Assembly (NCBI GenBank): GCA_003217735.2
Contig: CP031585.1
Span: forward strand, 5,411,501 to 5,475,500
Length of the DNA: 64,000 bases
Origin: Marinibacterium anthonyi
Lineage (GTDB): Bacteria > Pseudomonadota > Alphaproteobacteria > Rhodobacterales > Rhodobacteraceae
Direction: 5' to 3'
Shown here: positions 1 through 8,300 of the stretch, piece after piece
Position numbering within the stretch: position 1 is the stretch's first letter
How the letters are laid out: each line of letters begins with the position of its first letter
Made by a program: the position numbers and the translations under genes
The notes under the pieces: generated by a model
Databases searched by the model: none
Told to the model about the DNA's origin: nothing
The model's input: only the letters and a program-made list of their open reading frames with translations

Positions 1-5
1 CCTGA

Positions 6-1049
6 ATGTCCTCCCTGTCTTCGACCCTTCGTCGTCTGCTGACCGTCGCGCTGGCCGCGGTGGGGGTGGTCGTGTTCAAGCTGGCGGACCTGCCGCTGCC
101 CTTTCTGTTCGGGCCGATGTGCGGCTGCCTTCTGGCCGCGCTGGCCGGCGCGCCGCTGAAGGGGCTGGGCGAGGTTTCGACGGCGTTCAGGACCATCCTT
201 GGCGTGGCGATCGGCGCGTCGATCACGCCCGAGGTGGTGGGGCGGCTGCCGCAGATGGCGCTGTCGGTGGCGCTGATCCCCATCTACATCGCGGTGATCG
301 GCTGTGTCGGCGTGCCGTTCTTCCGCAAGGTCTTCGGGTTCGACTGGGCGACGTCATGGTACGCGGCGATGCCGGGCGGGCTGCAGGACATGGTGATCTT
401 CGGCACCGAAGCCGGGGGCGACATGCGGGCGCTGTCGCTGATCCATGCGACGCGGGTGCTGATCATCGTGTCGCTCGCGCCGCTGATCATGACTCACGGC
501 TTCGGCGTGTCCCTGTCCAACCCGATCGGCGCGCCGGCGTCGGATATTCCGCTGAAGGAACTGGGGCTGATGGCGCTGGCGGCCATCGTCGGCTGGAAGG
601 GCGGCGAACGGATCGGTCTGTTCGGCGCGTCGATCCTGGGGCCGATGATCGTGACGGCGGTGCTGTCGCTGTCCGGGCTGATCCATTCGCGGCCACCGGC
701 GGAATCCATCGTGGCGGCGCAGTTCTTCATCGGGATGAGCATCGGCGTGGGCTATGTCGGCGTCACCCTGCAGGAATTGCGGCGGGTGGTCAGCGCCGGA
801 GTGCTGTTCGTGGTGCTGCTGGCGGCGCTGGCGGCGGTCTTTACCGAACTGGTCGTGCACCTGGAACTGGCGCATCCGGTCGAAGGGTTTCTGGCCTTCG
901 CGCCGGGCGGGCAGGCCGAAATGACGGTGCTGTCGATCATCGCGGGCGCGGACCTGGGGTTTGTCATCGTGCACCATCTGACGCGGGTGCTGATCGTGAT
1001 CACGGGCGCGCCCATCGCCGCGCGCTTGATGCGGCGGGACGGCGAATAG
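6..1049 (+). CDS. AbrB-family integral membrane protein (putative ammonia monooxygenase-type regulator/transporter)
   Basis: A 347-residue protein made almost entirely of hydrophobic segments, about ten predicted helices. It falls into two similar halves, each with Gly-rich loops: GPMCG near residue 37 and GPMIV near 213, and PGG at about 123 and again near 300 (APGGQAEM). This two-fold repeat is the AbrB/DUF4914-like AbrB duplication architecture, a family of inner-membrane proteins of poorly known function often labelled ammonia monooxygenase. A TGA triplet lies directly before the ATG, so an upstream gene may end there and the two may be co-transcribed. Substrate unknown. The family call is fairly secure; function is not assigned. 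Confidence 0.75.
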   Translation: MSSLSSTLRRLLTVALAAVGVVVFKLADLPLPFLFGPMCGCLLAALAGAPLKGLGEVSTAFRTILGVAIGASITPEVVGRLPQMALSVALIPIYIAVIGCVGVPFFRKVFGFDWATSWYAAMPGGLQDMVIFGTEAGGDMRALSLIHATRVLIIVSLAPLIMTHGFGVSLSNPIGAPASDIPLKELGLMALAAIVGWKGGERIGLFGASILGPMIVTAVLSLSGLIHSRPPAESIVAAQFFIGMSIGVGYVGVTLQELRRVVSAGVLFVVLLAALAAVFTELVVHLELAHPVEGFLAFAPGGQAEMTVLSIIAGADLGFVIVHHLTRVLIVITGAPIAARLMRRDGE

Positions 1050-1059
1050 CGGCGGGGCC

Positions 1060-1132
1060 GGGCAGCCCCCGAACGCTCCCGCCCGCCCACCCCGCGTCCG
1101 GGGGCTGCCCTGTGCGCGGACCCCGGACGCGG
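1060..1132 (+). promoter_or_regulatory. Two mutually exclusive hairpins upstream of purU
   Basis: Three segments pair in two alternative ways. Segment 1060-1071 (GGGCAGCCCCCG) is perfectly complementary to 1099-1110. Segment 1092-1103 (CCGCGTCCGGGG) is perfectly complementary to 1121-1132. The middle partners overlap at 1099-1103, so both 12-bp stems cannot form together. The region lies 11 nt after the membrane protein gene and about 190 nt before the chosen purU start. There is no T tract. It may be an attenuator-like switch, a protein-dependent terminator or just a GC-rich intergenic repeat. Confidence 0.4.
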
Positions 1133-1321
1133 CAAGGCTGTCCCCGATCCGCGGCGCGCCGTTCCCGATAATGGAGCCATGCCGCGCTGCAGAACGCGCC
1201 GACGCCGGTGACGGCCTGCGACAGGTCGCAAGCGAAATTGACAGGGTTTGCCGCAGAATAGAGGACTTGGCCGGATCGCGTGCCTGACCGGCCGCCACCA
1301 GACATGTTCAGGGAACCCCAA

Positions 1322-2206
1322 ATGACGACTTTCGTCCTCACCGTCCAATGCCCGTCCAAGCGCGGGATCGTTGCCGCGATCTCGGGCTACCTGGCCGATG
1401 CCGGGTGCAACATCACCGATGCCTCGCAGTTCGATGACACGGAAACCGGCCGTTTCTTCACCCGGATCACCTGCATCCCCGAAACCGGCGCCACGCTGGA
1501 CAGCCTGCGCGCGGGCTTTGCGCCCATCGCCGAAGTCTTCGACATGCAATGGGGCATCCACGACGCCGCCGAACGGATGAAGGTCATCCTGATGGTGTCG
1601 AACTTTGGCCATTGCCTGAACGACCTGCTGTATCGCTGGCGCATCGGCGCCCTGCCGGTGGATATCGTCGGCGTGGTGTCGAACCACCTGACCTACCAGA
1701 AGCTGGTGGTGAACCACGACATCCCCTTCCACCAGGTGCGGGTCACCAAGGAAAACAAGCCCGAGGCCGAGGCCCGTCTGCTGTCCATCGTCGAGGATTC
1801 CGGCGCCGAACTGGTTGTGCTGGCGCGCTACATGCAGATCCTCAGCGACAGCCTGTGCCAGAAGATGTCGGGGCGGATCATCAACATCCACCATTCCTTC
1901 CTGCCGTCCTTCAAGGGCGCGAACCCCTACAAGCAGGCCTATGAACGCGGCGTGAAGCTGATCGGGGCGACGGCGCATTACGTGACCGCCGACCTGGACG
2001 AAGGCCCGATCATCGAACAGGACACCGTGCGCGTGACCCATGCGCAAAGCGCGTCGGACTACGTGTCGCTGGGCCGCGATGTCGAAGCCCAGGTGCTGGC
2101 CCGCGCGGTGCACGCGCATATCCACCGCCGCTGCTTCATGAACGACGACAAGACGGTCGTCTTCCCGGCAAGCCCCGGGTCCTACGCATCGGAACGGATG
2201 GGCTGA
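1322..2206 (+). CDS. purU: Formyltetrahydrofolate deformylase
   Basis: PurU hydrolyses 10-formyl-THF to THF and formate, balancing one-carbon pools in the cytosol. This 294-residue protein has an N-terminal ACT domain (about residues 4-80, starting FVLTVQCPSKRG) and a formyltransferase-like catalytic domain (about 88-285) with the NIHHSFLPSF motif carrying the catalytic Asn/His and the later Asp in HYVTADLDEG. Length matches the family. The start at 1322 is chosen over an in-frame codon 14 codons upstream because AGGGA sits 8 nt before it and the protein then begins directly at the ACT domain. Gene stands alone, convergent with the OmpA gene. In this bacterial group purU often serves methyl-group oxidation, but no such genes are adjacent. 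Confidence 0.93.
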   Translation: MTTFVLTVQCPSKRGIVAAISGYLADAGCNITDASQFDDTETGRFFTRITCIPETGATLDSLRAGFAPIAEVFDMQWGIHDAAERMKVILMVSNFGHCLNDLLYRWRIGALPVDIVGVVSNHLTYQKLVVNHDIPFHQVRVTKENKPEAEARLLSIVEDSGAELVVLARYMQILSDSLCQKMSGRIINIHHSFLPSFKGANPYKQAYERGVKLIGATAHYVTADLDEGPIIEQDTVRVTHAQSASDYVSLGRDVEAQVLARAVHAHIHRRCFMNDDKTVVFPASPGSYASERMG

Positions 2207-2213
2207 CGGGTCA

Positions 2214-2236
2214 GGCCGGCCCGCAGGGGGCCGGCC
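2214..2236 (+). terminator. Probable terminator hairpin between convergent purU and OmpA genes
   Basis: Eight-bp perfect stem GGCCGGCC (2214-2221) / GGCCGGCC (2229-2236) with a 7-nt loop, followed by GTTT. It lies in the 40-nt gap between the convergent stop codons and could serve both strands. The T tract is short. Confidence 0.5.
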
Positions 2237-2246
2237 GTTTGCCGGG

Positions 2247-3998
2247 TCAGTAAAGCAGGCCGGTGATGTTGCGCACCGCCGCGCGGCGGTTGGCGCGTTC
2301 GTCGGTCAGCACCGAAACCTTCAGGTCGCTTTCGCCGTAGCCCTGGGTGATCAGGTTCTGCGGCGGCACGTTGAAATACTGCGTCAGCGCCAGCGCCACG
2401 GTTTCCGCCCGCCGGTCCGACAGGGCCAGGTTGTAGCTGGCGCTGCCCACCGCATCCGTGTGGCCTTCGATCAGGAAGACCGCGTCGGGTTCCTGTTCGA
2501 TGATGTCGCGCATCGACAGGCCCAGCGTGCTCAGCGCCTTTGCCTGGCTGGGCTGGATCGCGGCCGAGCCGGTGGCGAAGGTCACGGTGTCCAGTTCCAC
2601 CTGCGGCGCCAGCGCGCGGACCTGCTTGTAATCGCGGATCTGCTGCAGCGAAAAGTGGCGGGTCACGTCGCCGGCCACGGCATTGCGCAGCGCGGCTTCA
2701 AGCGCCTGCTGATCGTTCAGCGACGGGCGGGCCTGCTTGGCGGCCAGTGTTTCGACCGAGGGCAGGGCGTCGAAATCGACCGGATCGGCCTGCTGGGTGT
2801 CGTCGAACAGCACGACCTCTTCGCCATCCTGGGCCCGGATCACGCTGCGGCGCAACACGGTGCCATCGGCGGCGCGCACGGTGATGGTCTGGCTGCCGTC
2901 CTCGTAGGATACGGTTTCACGGGTGGAACCGTCCTGAAAGGTCTGGCTTTGCACCTGCGCGCCGGGCTGGCGCAGCAATTCGTCGTCGTTTTTCAGCACT
3001 TTCAGTTCGCCATCGCGTTCCACGACCACCCGGTCGCCGGAATTCGACACGACCTCGTCGCCATTGTTCAGGATGGTGCCAACCACGGCAGCGCCCAGCC
3101 CGGCCAGCAGCGCCTTTTCGAACGTCGACAGGCGCTTGTCGTCTTCCTTGGGCGCATCGACGGTCTCGTTCACGGCGGTGTCGAAATCCTGGTCGGCCTT
3201 GCGGACGTCGTCTTCGTTCACCGTTTCGGTTTCGGTTTCCGCCTTGGCCTGTTCCTTGTCATCGGAACGGGCAGCGGCGATGGCTTCGCGACGGTCCGCA
3301 CGGACCTGGGCAAGGCGCTGACGCTGCGCGTCGGTCAGCTTGCGCTGGCCGGCCTCGCCCACGGGCTGGTCATCGGTCCCGGCTTCCGCCTTGGCTTCGG
3401 ATTTGGCTTGCGCCTCGGTCTTGGGGCGTTCCGAAGCCGCGGGCGCGGCCGCCTCGGTGGTCGCCGCCTTGGCCTGATCGTCCTTTGCCTTGGGCTTCTG
3501 GGATGTTGCGGGGGCTGTGGTTTCAGCCGTCGCCCTGGTCCCTGTCGCATCCGGCTTGGCCTCAGGCTTGGCCTTGGGCTTTTCCGAAGCGGCGGGCGCG
3601 GCGGCTTCGGTGGCCGGCGCCTGGGTCACATCCGGGGTTTCAAGCGGCTGGCCATCGGCGGTGGCCAAGGCGATCACCTGGTTGCGCACCACTTTCGGCG
3701 CGGCCTGCAGCGCGGCTGTCATGTCGTCCCCGCCGCGTTCGATGCCCCGGCGAATCGCCCCGGCGGTGCAATTGGGCACGTCACCGGGGACGGGCGTGTC
3801 CGCCTGGGCGGTCGGATCCTGAAGGTACTCCATCAGCTCGATAGACAGCAGGCGCGGGTTGTCGGCAACCTCGGCGGTGGGGGCCAGGCAGGGGAAGGGG
3901 CGGCTTTCGGTGTCGTCTTGCGCAAGAACCGGCGCGGGGGTCGCCAGCGCAAGGCACATCGCCACTGCGGTGGTCGAGGCGAGAGCATGGGGTTTCAT
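2247..3998 (-). CDS. OmpA-family outer membrane / peptidoglycan-binding protein with long disordered linker
   Basis: A 583-residue exported protein. It starts with a signal peptide ([27 protein letters not shown]) preceded by GGAGGACATCC, which fixes the start at 3998 rather than 20 codons upstream. A central Ala/Lys/Glu/Pro-rich region (about residues 120-280) contains two imperfect copies of EAAAPAASE(K/R)PK-type repeats and is probably disordered. A short hydrophobic stretch ([17 protein letters not shown]) follows. The last 120 residues form an OmpA C-terminal domain: [26 protein letters not shown] with the peptidoglycan-contacting Asp, and [10 protein letters not shown]. It probably links the outer layers of the envelope to peptidoglycan. 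Not an 8-stranded OmpA barrel; function beyond anchoring is unknown. Confidence 0.85.
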   Translation of the reverse strand: MKPHALASTTAVAMCLALATPAPVLAQDDTESRPFPCLAPTAEVADNPRLLSIELMEYLQDPTAQADTPVPGDVPNCTAGAIRRGIERGGDDMTAALQAAPKVVRNQVIALATADGQPLETPDVTQAPATEAAAPAASEKPKAKPEAKPDATGTRATAETTAPATSQKPKAKDDQAKAATTEAAAPAASERPKTEAQAKSEAKAEAGTDDQPVGEAGQRKLTDAQRQRLAQVRADRREAIAAARSDDKEQAKAETETETVNEDDVRKADQDFDTAVNETVDAPKEDDKRLSTFEKALLAGLGAAVVGTILNNGDEVVSNSGDRVVVERDGELKVLKNDDELLRQPGAQVQSQTFQDGSTRETVSYEDGSQTITVRAADGTVLRRSVIRAQDGEEVVLFDDTQQADPVDFDALPSVETLAAKQARPSLNDQQALEAALRNAVAGDVTRHFSLQQIRDYKQVRALAPQVELDTVTFATGSAAIQPSQAKALSTLGLSMRDIIEQEPDAVFLIEGHTDAVGSASYNLALSDRRAETVALALTQYFNVPPQNLITQGYGESDLKVSVLTDERANRRAAVRNITGLLY

Positions 3999-4230
3999 GG
4001 ATGTCCTCCGTCTTTTCTTGTGCCGGATTCGGCAGGGGTCAGGGAAGGCAACCGACAACCATCGGTGGAAGTTCCGGATGCCGCGCCCGTCCGGCGCGTT
4101 TCCGCGGACCCTTGCGCGTCGGTTTCGTGCCAGGACGCCGCGTCATCCCGGGCGGCAGTTGATCCACCACAAGGACAGGCGCTTCGATGCGGACGACCCT
4201 GCAAGGAAGCCATCCGAAAAGGAGTCCCTC

Positions 4231-5259
4231 ATGTCACTTCCCAAGACAATGAAAGCCGCTGTCGTGCCCGCCCTGGGCCAGCCGCTTGAGATCCGCGAGG
4301 TTCCGGTGCCGCAGGTCGGGCCGGGCCAGGCGCTGATGCGGGTGCGCGCGTCCGGCGTTTGCCACACCGATCTGCACGCCGCCGAAGGCGACTGGCCGGT
4401 CAAGCCGACCGCGCCGTTCATCCCCGGCCACGAAGGCGTGGGCGAGGTGGCGGCCCTGGGCGCGGGGGTCACCCATCTGAAGGAAGGCGACCGGATCGGC
4501 GCGCCCTGGCTGCACACGGCCTGCGGGCGCTGCGAACATTGCGTCGGCGGGTGGGAAACCCTGTGCGAAAGCCAGCAGATGACCGGCTACACCGTTGATG
4601 GCGGTTATGCCGAATACGTGCTGACCGATGCCAATTACGTCGGTCGCCTGCCCGACGGGCTGGACTGGGGTCCGGCGGCGCCGGTGCTGTGCGCTGGCGT
4701 GACCGTCTACAAGGCGCTGAAGGAGACCGAGGCCAGGCCCGGCCAATGGGTCGCCATTTCCGGCATCGGCGGTCTGGGCCACATGGCGGTGCAATACGCC
4801 AAGGCGATGGGGTTGCGGGTGATCGCGGTCGATATCGCGGACGAAAAGCTGAAGCTGGCCAAGGAGATGGGCGCCGAAATCGCGCTGAACGCGGTGGACA
4901 CCGACGTGGCGGCCGAGGTCCACAAGCTGGTCGGCGGCGCGCACGGGGTGCTGGTGACGGCGGTGTCGAACGCGGCCTTCGGGCAGGCCGTGGGCATGTG
5001 CCGGCGCGGCGGGTTCATGTCGATGGTGGGTCTTCCGCCGGGCAGCTTCCCGCTGCCGATCTTCGACATCGTGCTGAACCGGATCACCGTGCGCGGGTCC
5101 ATCGTGGGCACCCGCAACGATCTGGCCGAGGCGCTGGCCTTTGCCGGCGCGGGCCAGGTGAAGACGCATTTCACCTGGGACAAGCTGGAAAACATCAACG
5201 CCATCTTCGACAGGATGCGCGCCGGCCAGATCGACGGCCGGATCGTGATGGAGATCTGA
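4231..5259 (+). CDS. adhP: Zinc-dependent alcohol dehydrogenase (AdhP type)
   Basis: NAD-dependent medium-chain alcohol dehydrogenase oxidising short alcohols to aldehydes. The 342-residue protein has the catalytic zinc ligands Cys44 and His67/Glu68 (GHEGVGE), the structural zinc set Cys98, Cys101, Cys104 and Cys112, and a Rossmann motif GIGGLGHM around residue 175. The family length is about 340. The open frame extends far upstream, but the start at 4231 follows AAAAGGAG at good spacing and gives the canonical N-terminus [10 protein letters not shown]. The gene is divergent from the OmpA gene with a 232-nt gap and convergent with the large repeat protein. Substrate range is not predictable. 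Confidence 0.9.
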   Translation: MSLPKTMKAAVVPALGQPLEIREVPVPQVGPGQALMRVRASGVCHTDLHAAEGDWPVKPTAPFIPGHEGVGEVAALGAGVTHLKEGDRIGAPWLHTACGRCEHCVGGWETLCESQQMTGYTVDGGYAEYVLTDANYVGRLPDGLDWGPAAPVLCAGVTVYKALKETEARPGQWVAISGIGGLGHMAVQYAKAMGLRVIAVDIADEKLKLAKEMGAEIALNAVDTDVAAEVHKLVGGAHGVLVTAVSNAAFGQAVGMCRRGGFMSMVGLPPGSFPLPIFDIVLNRITVRGSIVGTRNDLAEALAFAGAGQVKTHFTWDKLENINAIFDRMRAGQIDGRIVMEI

Positions 5260-5280
5260 TCGGGGGTAGAAGGCCAACGG

Positions 5281-5299
5281 CCCCGGCATCATGCCGGGG
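5281..5299. terminator. Perfect palindromic hairpin between convergent adh and repeat-protein genes
   Basis: CCCCGGC / GCCGGGG with a 5-nt loop (ATCAT), 20 nt after the adh stop and 4 nt beyond the repeat-protein stop. No strong T tract follows on either strand, so it may act with Rho or as an mRNA end stabiliser. Confidence 0.45.
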
Positions 5300-5302
5300 C
5301 TG

Positions 5303-8300
5303 TCAGGTCAGGAAATAGTCGTCCGGGGACAGGCCCGACAGGTGGATCGTCCCGTCCAGCAGCCCGTCATCGGCATCGAAATCGGACAGCGTCGGTCCGC
5401 CGTAGACGACGTAGACCTTGCCGGCATTGGTCGTGTCGCCCACATCGGCCGCCCATGCGCTGACGATCAGGTCGTCATAGCCGTCGTTGTTGATGTCGCC
5501 GGCACCGGAGACCGCGTTTCCGGCGGTGTCATCGGTCGCCTCGCCAAGCAGGATGTAGCCGTTCGTTCCGTCCAGTGCGCCCAGGTCGATCTGGGCATCC
5601 AGACCGCTGTCGGATCCGAAGACAAGGTAGGCGGCGCCCGTTCCTTCGGCTGTCCAGGCTCCGATGATCAGGTCTTCGATCCCGTCGCCGTTCACATCCC
5701 CCGCGCCTGATATCGAATTCCCGGCATTGTCGCCTTCGGAGACGCCGTTCAGCACAAAGCCGTCGGTTCCGTTCAAGGCCGTCAGGTCGATGGTCGCGTC
5801 GAAACCGCTGTCTCTGGCAAGGACGACGTAGACCTTGTTCGCGGTCGGATCCCCGACGACCAGATCCGCGAAACCGTCACCGTTGATGTCGACATTCGCC
5901 GACAACAGCTCCGGGTCCCCCGTCAAGCCCAGAAGCTGGGTGCCATCCGTGCCGTCGAGGTCGTCCAGAAAGTCCTCTCCGGCATCTAGCCCGGTGCCGG
6001 ACTGGCCGAAGACCACGTAATTGTCGACGATGAAGTCATCGGTCCCGTCGGCGTTCAGATCGCCCGCAAGTCCGACGCTGGTCGCGGACCATATGATGGT
6101 ATCACCGGCCACCGAAGAGGTGGCATCGGTCGGTGACCCCGTTCCGTAGATGATCCGGACGCTGTCGTCGCCATAGTCGAACTGGAGTGGATTGAGTTCG
6201 ACCGTGTACAGGATGTCGTCAAAGCCGTCGCCATTGACGTCCGCGGACACCATGTTCTCGCCGATGTTCACGTATGAGGTGCTGCCGAGGATCCGGAAGC
6301 CGTTTGTGCCGTCCAGGTTTTCGTACGAGATATCGGTGATCCGGTCGAACCCGTCTTCGGTTCCGAACACGACATAGATCGTGCCGTTCTCGTATTGCGT
6401 ATTCGCGATCAGCAGGTCCTCGAGACCGTCGCCGTTGATGTCGCCAGCAGAGATCGTGTCGGCGAAATACTTGTCGGCCGGCGCGCCTTCGAATGTCGTT
6501 CCGTCCGTCGAAGTGGCCGGTACGATGTAGGCCGGGAAGCTGTCGCCGGTTTCCTGGTCCCGGCCCGAGAGCAGAAAGGCCGTTCCCGTGCCCGCGGTCA
6601 CACCGGATCCGACAATCAGATCGTCTATCCCGTCGCCATCCACATCCCCCACGCCCGCAACGGCCTTGCCCATGCGTTCGTTGATCTCGGTGCCGACGAT
6701 CTCGAAGCCGAACGGATTTGGGCCGTCCGCCGCGCCTGTGCCGCTGACCTCGAATACGATGGTCTGGGTCGTCTCCGCTCCGAATCCGTCGACCGCGCGG
6801 ACGTCGACGGAAACGGTTTCGGTCTGGCCATCGACCAGGTAGCGGAAATCCAGGCCCGGATCGAAGGTCAGATTTGCGCTTCCGGCGCTGTAGCTCGCCG
6901 TGCCCTTGTGCGGACCCGAGACCACCGAGTAGTACATGTCATCCCCGTCCGGATCTTCGAACAGCGAACCCAAGTGGATGACGATCGGATCGGAATCTTC
7001 GCTCAGCTGGATCGGGTCGGTGCCGCCGACGTAAAACGGCGTGTCGTTCACGCCGGTGACGGTGAAGGTCATCCGTGTGACCGTGGAGCCGCCCTGGGGA
7101 TCCGTGACCCTGACCCAGACGTCCACCGACGCCGTTTCAGCGCCGTATTGCCCGACCTGGGCCAGGGTGTCGAAGTCCCCGTTGGTATCAAAGACCAGGG
7201 ACGTTCCGTCGATGGTCGCGGTGCCCAGGGACGGGGCCGTTGAGATTTCGAAGGCAAAGCCGCCGTCATCGTCGATATCGGTGACCAGGGCAGACAGGTC
7301 GATCGCCGCCTGGTCGTTCTGGGACATTGTCCGTTCGACAGCGGCCAGAACCGGTGCGTCGTTGGTTCCGCTGACCTGCATGGTGATCGTCTGGGCGGTC
7401 GATGCGCCTTGGCTGTCGGTGGCGACGACCTTGATCTGGACGTCGCGGGTTTCGCCTTCGCCCAGGTCCTGGAAGCCGGATCCGGGATTGAACCGCAGGA
7501 CCGATCCGTTGAGCGACGCGATACCCTCGTCCGGCTGGCCGGTGATCGTGTAGGTCAGCGCATCGCCTTCCGGATCCGCCGCCAGCGCGTTCAGGTCCAC
7601 GGTCGCGATCGACCCGTCCTCGACGGCGGTCAGCGTGGTCGTGGCAAAGGTCGCCTTGTCATTGCTGCCGGTCACCTGGACCGTCACCGTCGCGGTGCCT
7701 GACGCGCCCAGGCTGTCGGTGGCCCGCACGGTGATCTGGACATCCCGGGTCTCGCCCTGGCCGAGATCCTGGAATGCCGATCCCGGGTTGAACCGAAGCG
7801 TCGACCCGTTCATCGACGCGACGCCTTCGGCCGGCTGGCCGATGATCTCGTAGGTCAGCGCGTCGCCGTCGGCGTCGGACGCCAGCGTCGCCAGGTTCAC
7901 CGTGACCACATCGCCGTCTTCGCGCGTGGCCAGAGAGGCCGCGCCGATCACCGGCGCATCATTGGTGCCGGTGACGCGCATGGTGATCGTGTTGGTGCTG
8001 ACCGCCCCGAAGGCGTCGGTCGCGGTGATCTCGATCCGGACATCGCGGGTTTCGCCCTGGGCCAGGTCCTGGAAACCGGAGGCCGGGTTGAACCGCAGGA
8101 CCGATCCGCTTATCGACGCCTTGCCCTCGGCCGGCTGGCCGGTGATGGCGTAGGTCAGCGTGTCGCCGTCGATGTCCGAGGCCAGCGTGTTCAGGTTCAC
8201 CTTCGCGATATCGCCGTCCTCGCGGGCCGACAGCAGGGCCGCGCCCATGATCGGCGCATCGTTGGTGCCGGTGACGCGCACGGTCACCGTGCCCGTCGTC

